Below, in pieces: positions 1-8,282 of a stretch of 50,793 bases of DNA. The notes beneath the pieces are model-generated. The model saw only the letters and a program-made list of their open reading frames with translations, made no database searches and was not told where the DNA came from. How positions within the stretch are numbered: the first letter of the stretch is position 1; each line of letters opens with the position of its first letter. Source of the DNA: an uncultured Acidobacteriota bacterium (lineage in GTDB: Bacteria > Acidobacteriota > Terriglobia > Bryobacterales > Bryobacteraceae); contig CADEFT010000045.1 in assembly GCA_902826685.1 (NCBI GenBank), forward strand, positions 1 to 50,793, given 5' to 3'. Made by a program: the position numbers and the translations under genes.

Positions 1-2
1 AA

Positions 3-332
3 GAGATTCTTCTGCTCGAGGGCCGAAAATGCCCGTTAACTGCGAAAGTCAGGCTTAGCGACGCGCAAGGCCGCACTTGCCTTTGGATCCAGACCCGATG
101 TCCTGGCTTCTGGGCGGGCGTCGAGGTTCGAGTTCAGGTTAAGCCCCAACGGTTTCGCGTACCGGATGTCGTCGTCATGCGTGGCGGCAAACTGGCGAGC
201 CGCGTCGTTCCTTGGCTGGAGACCCGCCGCGCCTGGATTCACACCAGCGAAGGATCGCGCGAAGCCAAGGATGGCGTCCTGCGGAACGCGGCGGGAGATC
301 TGGCCGTGCCCCTCGCCGCCATCTTCGATTGA
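3..332 (+). pseudogene. Remnant of a Uma2-family (PD-(D/E)XK-like) nuclease gene
   Basis: An open frame enters from the left edge and stops with TGA at 330-332. Its middle reads EVRVQVKPQRFRVPDVVV and its end reads TRRAWIHTSEGSREAKDGV...VPLAAIFD; both match conserved blocks of Uma2 (DUF820) proteins, which are very common in Acidobacteria and Cyanobacteria. In an intact Uma2 protein these blocks are separated by roughly 50 residues carrying the conserved PPxLxIEILS and YVWVIDP segments with catalytic acidic residues. Here only about a dozen unrelated residues lie between them, so the catalytic core seems deleted. The part before residue 30 is unrecognisable and no start is visible in the window. 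It is convergent with the UPF0182 gene, 10 nt away. Motifs are seen; family and deletion are inferred. Confidence 0.6.
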
Positions 333-342
333 GCCGGTTGAG

Positions 343-3075
343 CTACTGCCGCGCTACCGCCTCTACCCCTTCGAGCACCTTGCCCGCTTCGGACCATTTA
401 CCCTGCGACATCAGCTCACGATAGCGCTGCAACTGGCGGCGGATTTCGTCCAGACGGCGGCCTGCCTGGGTTCCATCGCCGGCCGGCGCCGCCGGTGCCG
501 GTTTGCCATCCGCCGGCGCCGGTGGTGGAGGCGCCGCACGGGCGAACTGCTTGCCGGTGAGCTCGGCCAGGGCTTGCTCGTAGGTATCGGCGTAGGCCAG
601 CGAATTCCCGGAAGCGATGGCGATCTTCTTCAACTGCGGCATGCGCGCCTGGCTCGCCTGCAGGTAAATCGGCTTGATGTAGATGAAATTGTCGTCCACC
701 GGCAGCACCAGCATCTGCCCGCTCAAGACCTGCGACCCCTGCTGATTCCATAGGTTCAGATCCTTGCTGATGTTCTGATCCTGGCTGATGCGCGCCTCCA
801 CCTGCATGGGGCCGAAGATCAGCTCCTGTTTCGATAGCTGCAGGAAGAGCAGCTCGCCAAGCTTGTCGCCATCGCAACGGGCGGCCATGAAGCCGATGAG
901 GTTGTCCTTGTTCCGCGGCGTGAAGGGAACCATCAGCAGAAACTCGGGCGCCGATTCGCCGGGCAGCGTAGCCACCACGTAAGTAGGCTCGTAGGCCGTG
1001 GGACGGCCGTCCTGGCGGGTGAGAACGCGGGCGATATCCCAGGAGTCCTCTTTGTTGTAGAAAGCTTCCGGGTCGCGCATGTGGAAGTTGCGATAGATCT
1101 CGGCCTGCGCGAGGAACAGGAACTCCGGGTAGCGCACGTGTTCGCGCAGATCGGCGGGCATCTGCTCGCGCGCGGTGAAGAGCTTCGGAAACAGGCGGGC
1201 GTAGGCGCGGATGATCGGGTCGGAAGGGTCGAAGATGTAGAGCGACACCGTGCCGTCATAGGCGTCGACGGTGGCCTTGACCGAGTTGCGGACGTAGTTG
1301 GCGGCGGCGCCGCTGGGTGTACGGATTCCGCGGGCATAAGGATGGCGGTTCGATGTGGTGTACCCGTCGATCATCCAGACCAGCCGGCCTTCCTTGGTAA
1401 TCACCATGTAGGGGTCGCTATCCCAGGTCAGGAAGGCGGCCAGCGCGCTGACTCGCTGGCGCACGTTGCGGCGGATCAGGATACGGCTTTCAGACGTTAG
1501 AAAGCCGGTGAGCAGGATGTTGAAATCGCCCTCGGAAATCGCGGTGGCGAGGCGCATGTGCAGCGGAGCGATGGGGAATCCGCCCTTGCCCTCGTAACGC
1601 GTGTGGACGTTTTCCGAACCCGAAGGATAGTTGAACTCCTGCTGGTTGGTGCGCACGAAAACCGGTTCGTGCACCAGCTCGCCATAGTAGATTTCGGGCC
1701 GGGTGATGCGGATGCTGGACGTCTTGATCTGCGGCGGCGCGTCCTGCACGTAGAGCAGCGGCAGGCCGTCGGGGGTGATGCGATTCGCCTCCGCCAGGAC
1801 GAGACCGTAGCCGTGTGTGTAGATGAAATGCGGATTCATCCAGCGCGACTGCGCGTCGGCCGAAAGCTGGCGCACATCGAGTTCGCGCGGCGTGAGCATC
1901 ACCTGCCGCAACTGGCCGTCGAGCACGTAACGGTCGACATCGGAATCGGCGAAGGAATAATACGGCCGCAGCGCCTGAACCTGGGTAACGGTGTCGTGGA
2001 AGGCGCGCCAATCCCACAGGCGCACGTTGTCGAACAACGGCTTGTGTTTCGCCAGATCGATGTTGGCGCTGAGGCGCGCCTTGTATTCGACCTCGCGGGA
2101 ACGCTTGTCGAGCGCGAACGCCTGCCGAGTGGCTTCGATGTGGCGCTGCACGTAAGGCCGCTGGATCAAAATCTCGTTTGGTCTGACGTAGAAGCTTTGT
2201 ACCAGACCGGGAACGACGGCACCCGCCACGATGGGCAGCGCCAGGCACACGCCCGCGAAAATCCACTTGCGCAGGAAAAGCAGGACGCAGGCGGCGACGC
2301 AGGCCAGCACTCCGAACAACTGGATCGGCAGGCGCACGTTCTCATCGACGTAATCGATGCCGGTCATGAACGCATGGTCGTTGGTCAGCATGTCGTAACG
2401 GTCGAGGTAGTAGTTGGCGGCGATGGAAAGCAGAAAGGCGGCCCCCGCGGTGCGCACAAACGGTGAGTCGAAAGCGCCCGCGATGTCGATGGCGCCGAAC
2501 TCGATTTCACGCGACTGGAAGATTTCCGCCGCGCGGGAGCGTGCCCGCCAGGCCTGTTCGGTCAGCCAGCGGACGATGGCGGCCAGCAGAGCAAAGGCCA
2601 GCAGCGCGCGCAGCAACATGCGGTAAAAGGGCAGTTCGAACAGGTAAAACGAAAGCGGCTTCTGAAAGACCGGATCGGTCCAGACGGTGGCTTCGGCGGG
2701 CAGTTGCGTGCCGCCGAAATAGCGCACCACCGTCCAGCCGTCGATGGTGATGCCGGCCACCACCCAGGCAAACAGAAATAGCGCCAGGGTGGCCATTTTC
2801 GTGTAGCGTGGAAAGCCGCCGAGCCCGGTGCCGGCCGCCTTCAGCCCGCGGGCATGCGCCACCCAGAACAGTACGAATCCAGCCGCCGCCACCAGCAGCG
2901 ACGGCAGATAGGTGTAGAGAAGGATGGAGGCGAGCGTATCGCCCTGCCCGAGCTCCCGCCACCACTCCAGTTCGAGAATCCAGCCGGCGAAGGTGCGGAT
3001 GCCGCCCAGGGCCAGGAACGCGATCAGGATGAGAAAGACGATCGCCGGGGTGCGATCTTCACGGACTCCATTCAT
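343..3075 (-). CDS. UPF0182 (COG1615) family integral membrane protein
   Basis: A 910-residue protein of the uncharacterised UPF0182 family. The N-terminal third carries several hydrophobic membrane segments (for example around residues 10-30 and 50-75) followed by a long extracytoplasmic domain with the family's characteristic runs such as YVDENVRLP and PFTPRNKDNLIGF. The C-terminus has a Pro/Ala-rich linker (PPPPAPADGKPAP) and a charged helical tail. The start is placed at 3075 because AAGGAG lies 6 nt upstream; an in-frame ATG at 3135 would run into the end of pyrC. It lies 28 nt downstream of pyrC, so it is probably the last gene of the pyr operon, although no link to pyrimidine synthesis is known. 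Its biochemical role is unknown. Confidence 0.88.
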   Translation of the reverse strand: MNGVREDRTPAIVFLILIAFLALGGIRTFAGWILELEWWRELGQGDTLASILLYTYLPSLLVAAAGFVLFWVAHARGLKAAGTGLGGFPRYTKMATLALFLFAWVVAGITIDGWTVVRYFGGTQLPAEATVWTDPVFQKPLSFYLFELPFYRMLLRALLAFALLAAIVRWLTEQAWRARSRAAEIFQSREIEFGAIDIAGAFDSPFVRTAGAAFLLSIAANYYLDRYDMLTNDHAFMTGIDYVDENVRLPIQLFGVLACVAACVLLFLRKWIFAGVCLALPIVAGAVVPGLVQSFYVRPNEILIQRPYVQRHIEATRQAFALDKRSREVEYKARLSANIDLAKHKPLFDNVRLWDWRAFHDTVTQVQALRPYYSFADSDVDRYVLDGQLRQVMLTPRELDVRQLSADAQSRWMNPHFIYTHGYGLVLAEANRITPDGLPLLYVQDAPPQIKTSSIRITRPEIYYGELVHEPVFVRTNQQEFNYPSGSENVHTRYEGKGGFPIAPLHMRLATAISEGDFNILLTGFLTSESRILIRRNVRQRVSALAAFLTWDSDPYMVITKEGRLVWMIDGYTTSNRHPYARGIRTPSGAAANYVRNSVKATVDAYDGTVSLYIFDPSDPIIRAYARLFPKLFTAREQMPADLREHVRYPEFLFLAQAEIYRNFHMRDPEAFYNKEDSWDIARVLTRQDGRPTAYEPTYVVATLPGESAPEFLLMVPFTPRNKDNLIGFMAARCDGDKLGELLFLQLSKQELIFGPMQVEARISQDQNISKDLNLWNQQGSQVLSGQMLVLPVDDNFIYIKPIYLQASQARMPQLKKIAIASGNSLAYADTYEQALAELTGKQFARAAPPPPAPADGKPAPAAPAGDGTQAGRRLDEIRRQLQRYRELMSQGKWSEAGKVLEGVEAVARQ

Positions 3076-3103
3076 GCCGGGCTCCTTCGGGGCGGAGGCC
3101 CCT

Positions 3104-4387
3104 TCAACGGTCGCGGCGCCAAACAAACCGGCCATTCACGATGGTGGCCGCCGGCCCGCCGCGGAATTCGTGGTTGTGATAGGGCGAGTTGGCGCTCTTG
3201 GAATGGGAACGGTTCACGTCGTACGTCCACTTTAGCTCAGGGTCGACGATGGTGACGTCGCCGGGGGCTCCGATGGCGAGCGTGCCGCGGTTTAGACCAA
3301 GAATGCGCGCCGGGGCGACGGTGAACAACTCGACCATTTTGCGCAGCGGAATGAGGCCGCTGTGAATGAAGGTTTCAAAGGTCAGGCCGATGGCGGTTTC
3401 AAGGCCCAGGATGCCGAACGGGCAGCGCTCGAATTCCTGCATCTTTTCCGAACCCGCATGCGGCGCGTGGTCGGTGGCGATGGCGTCGATGGCGCCCGAC
3501 ACAATGCCGTCCACCGCCGTCCGCACATCCACGCGGCCCCGCAGCGGCGGCTTCATCTTGTAGTTGCTGTCATAGGCGACGATGTCTTCGTCCGACAGCG
3601 AGAAGTGATGCGGACACACCTCGGAGGTGATGGGGAGGCCGCGCGACTTGGCATGCGCCACCATGGCGATCGAATGGCGGGCGGAAATATGAGCCACGTG
3701 AAAGCGGCAGCCCGTCAGCTCCGCCAGCAGAATGTCGCGCGCCACCATCACGTCTTCCGAACACGAGGGAATGCCGCGCAGGCCCATGCGGACCGATGCC
3801 AGCCCCTCATGCATGTCGCCGCCGGCGGAAAGATGCAGATCCTCGCAGTGATCGATGACGGGCAGGTCCATCGACCGTGCCATCTCCATGGCGCGGCGCA
3901 TCACGCGCGCGTTCATCACCGGGCGCCCATCGTCGGAGATGGCGACGATGCCCGCTTTCTTCATGGAGCCGATGGAGGCCAATTCCTCCCCGGCGCTGCC
4001 CTTGGTGATGGCGCCGATGGGATAGACGTTTACCACCGCCACGCGGCGCGCGCGCTCGACGATGTAACTGGTCACCGTGACGTTGTCGTTAACCGGCGAC
4101 GTGTTCGGCATGCAGCAGATGGAGGTGAAGCCGCCCGCGGCGGCGGCGCGCGACCCGGTCTCGATGGTTTCGGAATGTTCAAACCCCGGCTCGCGCAGGT
4201 GAACGTGCATGTCGATGAAGCCGGGACAGACGGCGAGCCCGTGCGCATCGTAGACTTCGGCGCCGGGCGCTTCGATGCCGGTACCCATGGCGGCCACCAC
4301 GCCGTCGTGCAGCAGCAGGTCGGCCGGCCCGTCGAACTTCGACGCCGGGTCGATCACGCGTCCGTTGCGGATCAGCAGGTTTGGCAC
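3104..4387 (-). CDS. pyrC: Dihydroorotase
   Basis: A 427-residue amidohydrolase that cyclises carbamoyl-aspartate to dihydroorotate, the third step of de novo pyrimidine synthesis, in the cytoplasm. The metal-binding motif DMHVHLREPG sits at residues 60-69, the CMPNTSP segment follows near residue 94, and the DAIATDHAPH motif with the catalytic Asp is about residue 305. This is the class I (long) dihydroorotase. The start is GTG and abuts the pyrB stop directly (TAA then GTG, no gap), so translation is almost certainly coupled to pyrB. Length and motifs are normal and no defect is visible. Confidence 0.97.
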   Translation of the reverse strand: MPNLLIRNGRVIDPASKFDGPADLLLHDGVVAAMGTGIEAPGAEVYDAHGLAVCPGFIDMHVHLREPGFEHSETIETGSRAAAAGGFTSICCMPNTSPVNDNVTVTSYIVERARRVAVVNVYPIGAITKGSAGEELASIGSMKKAGIVAISDDGRPVMNARVMRRAMEMARSMDLPVIDHCEDLHLSAGGDMHEGLASVRMGLRGIPSCSEDVMVARDILLAELTGCRFHVAHISARHSIAMVAHAKSRGLPITSEVCPHHFSLSDEDIVAYDSNYKMKPPLRGRVDVRTAVDGIVSGAIDAIATDHAPHAGSEKMQEFERCPFGILGLETAIGLTFETFIHSGLIPLRKMVELFTVAPARILGLNRGTLAIGAPGDVTIVDPELKWTYDVNRSHSKSANSPYHNHEFRGGPAATIVNGRFVWRRDR

Positions 4388-5296
4388 TTACTTCATGATC
4401 CTTTCGAGCACGGCCATGCGCACCGCGATTCCGTTCTCCACCTGGTTGAGGATGACGGAACTGGGCGAATCGGCGACATCGGAAGAGATCTCGCGGCCCC
4501 GATTGATGGGGCCGGGGTGCATGACCAGCACGTCGGGCTTGGCGGCCGTCATATGTTCCAGCCGCAGCCCGTAGAACGGATAATACTCACCGGCCGGGAA
4601 GGGCGATTCATTCTGGCGTTCGAGCTGCACGCGCAGCATCATGATGACATCCACGCCTTCGATGGCCTGGCGCATGTCGTTGGTGAGCCTCACGCCCGGC
4701 GCCAGTTGCGCCATGCAAGAGGGCAGCAGCGGCGCGGGGCCGCACAGCACGATGCCGGCGCCGAACCGCGAAAGCAAATGAATGTTCGACCGCGCCACGC
4801 GGCTATGCACGATATCGCCAATGATGGCCACGCGCAGACCTTCGAGCGTGCGGCGGTGATCGAGGATCGTGAGCGCGTCGAGCAGCGCCTGCGTGGGATG
4901 CTCGTGCGTCCCGTCGCCGGCGTTGATGATGGGTGTTTCCAGATGCCGGGCGAGAAAATCGGGCGCGCCCGAAGCCGAGTGGCGCATCACGATCGCATCC
5001 GGCTTCATGGCCGCTAGCGTGTTGAGCGTATCGACCAGCGATTCGCCCTTCTGCACGCTCGAACCCGAGGCCGTGATCGACACCGCGTCGGCGCCCAGCC
5101 GCTTGGCGGCAATCTCGAAACTGGTGCGCGTGCGCGTCGAGGTTTCAAAGAACAGGTTGACGATCATGCGGCCGCGCAGCAGATCGAGCCGCTTGTTGGT
5201 CTGGTTCTGCAGGGGCTGAAAGTCTTTGGCGCGCGCCAATATCGCTTCGATCTCGGCGCGGCTGAGGGATTCGATTCCGAGGAGTCCTTTTGCCAT
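4388..5296 (-). CDS. pyrB: Aspartate carbamoyltransferase catalytic chain
   Basis: A 302-residue protein that condenses carbamoyl phosphate with aspartate, the committed step of pyrimidine synthesis. The carbamoyl-phosphate binding motif STRTRTSF is at residues 53-60, SxxKGES follows about 30 residues later, and HPGPINRG lies near residue 264. The length fits a catalytic chain. No regulatory chain (pyrI) is adjacent, so control is more likely through the upstream pyrR. It starts 12 nt after the pyrR stop and abuts pyrC, giving the order pyrR-pyrB-pyrC as found in several phyla. Confidence 0.97.
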   Translation of the reverse strand: MAKGLLGIESLSRAEIEAILARAKDFQPLQNQTNKRLDLLRGRMIVNLFFETSTRTRTSFEIAAKRLGADAVSITASGSSVQKGESLVDTLNTLAAMKPDAIVMRHSASGAPDFLARHLETPIINAGDGTHEHPTQALLDALTILDHRRTLEGLRVAIIGDIVHSRVARSNIHLLSRFGAGIVLCGPAPLLPSCMAQLAPGVRLTNDMRQAIEGVDVIMMLRVQLERQNESPFPAGEYYPFYGLRLEHMTAAKPDVLVMHPGPINRGREISSDVADSPSSVILNQVENGIAVRMAVLERIMK

Positions 5297-5307
5297 CGCG
5301 GTCGCGC

Positions 5308-5859
5308 TTAGGCCGTCTTCTCGACCAGCAGGACTTTTTCCATGTCGTCGATTTCCTTGAGCTTCACTTCGATGATCTCGTTGGCGGTGGTCTGCACCAT
5401 GCGGCCGACATAGCGGGCTTCGATGGGCAGTTCGCGCCAGCCGCGATCGATCAGCACCAGCAGTTGCACGCGCGCCGGGCGCCCGCGCTCAAACAGCGCA
5501 TCGAGCGCGGCGCGCACCGTGCGGCCGGTGTAGAGCACGTCGTCCATCAGGATGAGATCCTTGCCGGTGATGGAGAAGGGAATCTCGGTCGAGTTCACCA
5601 CCGGCTGCGTATCGACGGTGGAGAGATCGTCGCGATACAGGTTGATATCGAGGATGCCGGTGGGTACGTCGCGGTGCTCGAGCGACTTGATCTTGCCCGC
5701 CAGGCGCTGGGCGATGGGAACGCCGCGCCGCCGCACGCCGATGAAAGCAAGCGAATCCAGATTCTCCGTTTTTTCGAGAATCTCGTGCGCGAGCCTGACC
5801 AGCGTCCGGTCGATTTCAGAGGCGGACATCAACTGTGCTTTTTCGCGGGTGAGCGGCAT
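5308..5859 (-). CDS. pyrR: PyrR bifunctional regulator / uracil phosphoribosyltransferase
   Basis: A 183-residue phosphoribosyltransferase-fold protein. The PRPP-binding loop DLILMDDVLYTGRTVRAAL is about residues 99-117. The N-terminus (REKAQLMSASEIDRTLVRLAHEI) matches PyrR proteins and supports the ATG at 5859. In Bacillus PyrR binds pyr mRNA when UMP is high and causes attenuation, and it also has uracil phosphoribosyltransferase activity. It is first of the pyrR-pyrB-pyrC set, so the same regulatory role is expected, but no convincing PyrR-binding loop or antiterminator could be seen upstream. Confidence 0.95.
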   Translation of the reverse strand: MPLTREKAQLMSASEIDRTLVRLAHEILEKTENLDSLAFIGVRRRGVPIAQRLAGKIKSLEHRDVPTGILDINLYRDDLSTVDTQPVVNSTEIPFSITGKDLILMDDVLYTGRTVRAALDALFERGRPARVQLLVLIDRGWRELPIEARYVGRMVQTTANEIIEVKLKEIDDMEKVLLVEKTA

Positions 5860-5885
5860 GGGATCTCAGGGGATTAGCGTAACAC

Positions 5886-5904
5886 AGCCGGTCCGCTCCA
5901 CCGG
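5886..5904 (-). promoter_or_regulatory. Small perfect hairpin in the pyrR leader
   Basis: GCCGGT and ACCGGC form a perfect 6-bp inverted repeat with a 7-nt loop between the upstream small gene and pyrR. There is no U-run, so it is not an intrinsic terminator, and the loop does not match the PyrR-binding consensus. It could affect message stability or pyrR translation; the role is speculative. Confidence 0.25.
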
Positions 5905-5920
5905 CGCGCTTGCGGGGCGC

Positions 5921-6211
5921 TCAGCAGGCGTGGCTGTAGCCACGGCGCAACAGGGCGTGCGCGGCGGCGAACGCCTCGTCTTCGAGCAGTTCTTCCGGAT
6001 CGTCGCCGGGCCGGGCGAACTGGCAGGCCAGAGCGAGTTCTTTGGCGAGCAACTCGTCCTGTTTGGGGACGGGCTGGGCCGCCAGCCGCGAACTGACGAG
6101 GATCGTCGTGCTGTTCACGGCGGCGGCCAAAGCTCCGCAAGAGGCGAGAACGGAATCGACCGCCGGGCCGGTAAGCCAGGAGATCCGATCCAGGTAAGAG
6201 TGACGTTGCAT
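5921..6211 (-). CDS. Hypothetical 96-residue protein upstream of pyrR
   Basis: An open frame starting MQRHSYLDRISWLTG with codon usage like its neighbours (G/C-rich third positions). The protein is mainly helical and acidic in its second half (PGDDPEELLEDEAFAAAHALL), with no signal peptide or membrane segment and no motif recognised. It ends 61 nt before pyrR on the same strand and may be the first gene of that transcript, or an independent small gene. An overlapping frame (5874-6140) has a less plausible composition and is taken as a shadow. Confidence 0.5.
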   Translation of the reverse strand: MQRHSYLDRISWLTGPAVDSVLASCGALAAAVNSTTILVSSRLAAQPVPKQDELLAKELALACQFARPGDDPEELLEDEAFAAAHALLRRGYSHAC

Positions 6212-6279
6212 ACCCGCTAGTGACCGCCGGTGGCAGGGCGTTTCACCGGTTGTAACGGATTCAGCCGTTGCTCCGAGCG

Positions 6280-8181
6280 CTAGTTTAGCTTCTCGATGTC
6301 GATATGGGCTCCGCCGGCACTATCGAGCGTGACCGCGCCGAGCACGCCGAACATTTGAAGCGTGATTAGATCGCCCGCAGAGAGTGAAGCGATGGTAGTG
6401 CGGCAGAAAAGCCGGCTTGAAGAACCGGGAGACCGCAACGATGAAGTCAACGGGGAGCCATTGACCATCACTCTGGTGCTCATAAGGATATCCGACGTTA
6501 TGCGGATGCAGTAAGACATGCGGTATGCCCCGGCAGTACCTAGTGTAAACGCGGTATTGCCGCCATTGACGGTGACATTTTGGAACAATTGCGAGTTAGG
6601 CAGCGGCACGTCGGTGCCACCGAGCACAACGGCAATTACCGGGCCGGAGTCATTAGCCGCAGTCGCATAGGCGCCCAAGCCGGACCCCCCAGTGCCGGTG
6701 GGTCCCGTTACGCCAGTGGGTCCCGTTGCGCCATTGAATCCGGTTGGGCCAGTTGGACCAGTCGGACCGGGGATGGTGGAAGCCGAACCGGTGGGACCCG
6801 TGGCACCGGTACCGCCCGTGCCTCCGGTGGGACCCGTCGATCCGGTGGGGCCGGTTGGTCCGGGTACCGTGGAAGCCGAACCGGTGGGGCCAGTCGCTCC
6901 GGTGACGCCGGTAGGACCGGTGGGACCCGGTACGGTAGACGCGGAACCGGTGGCGCCCGTCGACCCGGTGGGACCGGTGGGTCCGGGCACCGTGGAAGCC
7001 GAGCCCGTGGCGCCGGTGGCACCCGTCGCACCATTGGCGCCGGTGGCGCCGGTTGGTCCGGCTACGGTGGATGCGGAGCCGGTGGCACCTGTCGCGCCCG
7101 TCGCTCCGTTTGCGCCGGCCGGTCCGGTGGCACCGGCCACGCCTGTCGCACCCGTGGGTCCCGCCGCGCCCGTCGGCCCGGCCACTCCCGCCGCGCCGGT
7201 CGAGCCTGTCGGTCCGGCCACTCCGGCTGCGCCCGTCGCACCCGTGGGTCCCGCCACGCCGGCGGCACCAGTCGCGCCGGTGGGTCCCACCGCTCCCGTC
7301 GCACCGCCCGCTCCCGTTGAACCCGTGGGACCGGCCACTCCGGCTGCGCCCGCCGGTCCGGTCGGCCCGGCTACCGTGGAAGCCGCACCCGTGGAGCCCG
7401 TTGGCCCGGCAGGTCCGGTCGCGCCAGCGGGTCCAGTGGAACCGGTCGGGCCGGCCGTTGTCGACGCCGCCCCCGTCGCTCCCGTGGCGCCGGTCAATCC
7501 AATCGGACCCGTGGGGCCCGTGGGTCCGATAGGTCCGGCTACACCGGTCGCGCCTGTCGCTCCCGTGGCGCCCGCCGGACCTACGCCCGCCCCGCCCGAA
7601 ATGTCAACATAAAAGCCATTGATATCGATCACGACATGCGTCGCGCTCGTTACAAACACCGACACCGCCCCTCCCACTCCCGCCGGCACGATCGCCGCGT
7701 TGGCCGTGATATCGCCCGTGAAGGCGTTCAACGTCGATACGAACGGCTGCGGCTGTCCGGTAGGCCACATGGTCAGGTAGGCCAGGGGTGCGGGCGGAAT
7801 CACGGTTACGTTGGCCGAGTAAGCCCTCGCCGTTGCTGGGATGCCAGGGCAGTGCGGACTCGACCATAGAACAAAGTCGCGCCTGGCTCCCGGCCCCATG
7901 ATCGGCGGGCCGAAACTGCCCGCTTGGCCCGATTCTCCCCGCGTATCGACCGGGCGGCAAGGCGTCATCGCCACAAACGTCAACTGCCCGGTGGTCACAT
8001 CCCGTTCCCCGGACGAAGACGAAGTGCTGGCGGACAGAGAGTCGCTCACCGGCGGACGCCAGTACAGAGGAGCCGCCCAATTCTTCAACGGCACGGCATC
8101 TTTCGGCTGTGCCAAACCAGTCGGAGCGAACATGGCAATCGCGCCCGTAAGCAATGCTGCTTTCCGCCAATATGACTTCAT
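6280..8181 (-). CDS. Secreted collagen-like (BclA-type) triple-helix repeat protein
   Basis: A 633-residue protein in three parts. A signal peptide (MKSYWRKAALLTGAIAMFAP) is followed by a globular domain, about residues 65-190, with PCRPVDTRG, ANAAIVPAG and THVVIDINGFY, a pattern frequent in acidobacterial and actinobacterial surface proteins. Next come about 300 residues of Gly-X-Y repeats rich in GPT/GAT, interrupted at intervals by ASTVAGP or ASTVPGP. The last 135 residues resemble the jelly-roll (C1q/TNF-like) domain of BclA spore-surface proteins. The start at 8181 has GAAGGAG upstream; an earlier in-frame ATG at 8202 lacks a signal-like beginning. Gly-Pro-Thr repeats in bacterial collagens are often O-glycosylated, so a trimeric glycosylated surface fibre is likely. 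The gene follows the TonB receptor by 101 nt. Substrate or partner is unknown. Confidence 0.88.
   Translation of the reverse strand: MKSYWRKAALLTGAIAMFAPTGLAQPKDAVPLKNWAAPLYWRPPVSDSLSASTSSSSGERDVTTGQLTFVAMTPCRPVDTRGESGQAGSFGPPIMGPGARRDFVLWSSPHCPGIPATARAYSANVTVIPPAPLAYLTMWPTGQPQPFVSTLNAFTGDITANAAIVPAGVGGAVSVFVTSATHVVIDINGFYVDISGGAGVGPAGATGATGATGVAGPIGPTGPTGPIGLTGATGATGAASTTAGPTGSTGPAGATGPAGPTGSTGAASTVAGPTGPAGAAGVAGPTGSTGAGGATGAVGPTGATGAAGVAGPTGATGAAGVAGPTGSTGAAGVAGPTGAAGPTGATGVAGATGPAGANGATGATGATGSASTVAGPTGATGANGATGATGATGSASTVPGPTGPTGSTGATGSASTVPGPTGPTGVTGATGPTGSASTVPGPTGPTGSTGPTGGTGGTGATGPTGSASTIPGPTGPTGPTGFNGATGPTGVTGPTGTGGSGLGAYATAANDSGPVIAVVLGGTDVPLPNSQLFQNVTVNGGNTAFTLGTAGAYRMSYCIRITSDILMSTRVMVNGSPLTSSLRSPGSSSRLFCRTTIASLSAGDLITLQMFGVLGAVTLDSAGGAHIDIEKLN
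6685..7581 (-). repeat. Collagen Gly-X-Y coding repeat tract
   Basis: About 900 bp encoding uninterrupted blocks of Gly-X-Y triplets, broken by recurrent ASTV(A/P)GP spacers. A longer-period unit (GAAGVAGPTG with A/S variants) repeats in tandem about 7140-7340. Such tracts expand and contract by recombination, so repeat number may vary between strains and may be misassembled from short reads. Confidence 0.85.
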
Positions 8182-8282
8182 ACACTCCTTCAAAAGGGAC
8201 ACGTCGACACTTCGACGGCCTTAAGAAGTTAGTGCGATCCGTGGTAAATATTTCTCAATGGGAATCGGAAGGAAAAACCCGA

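Noticed and set aside
3362..5017. Plus-strand open frame of about 550 residues
   Set aside because: It is antisense to pyrC and pyrB, both certain by motifs; its His/Arg-rich sequence shows no family.
6227..6249. Inverted repeat CCGGTG...CACCGG as a terminator of the collagen gene
   Set aside because: The stem is only 6 bp with an 11-nt loop, and there is no T-run on the minus strand after it.
6685..7581. CRISPR-like periodic sequence
   Set aside because: The periodicity is coding (Gly-X-Y) with imperfect units and no unique spacers or cas genes.
6692..7612. Long plus-strand open frame encoding PVGPV-type repeats
   Set aside because: It is the antisense of the collagen Gly-X-Y tract, whose GC-rich triplets keep several frames open; there is no start signal or domain.
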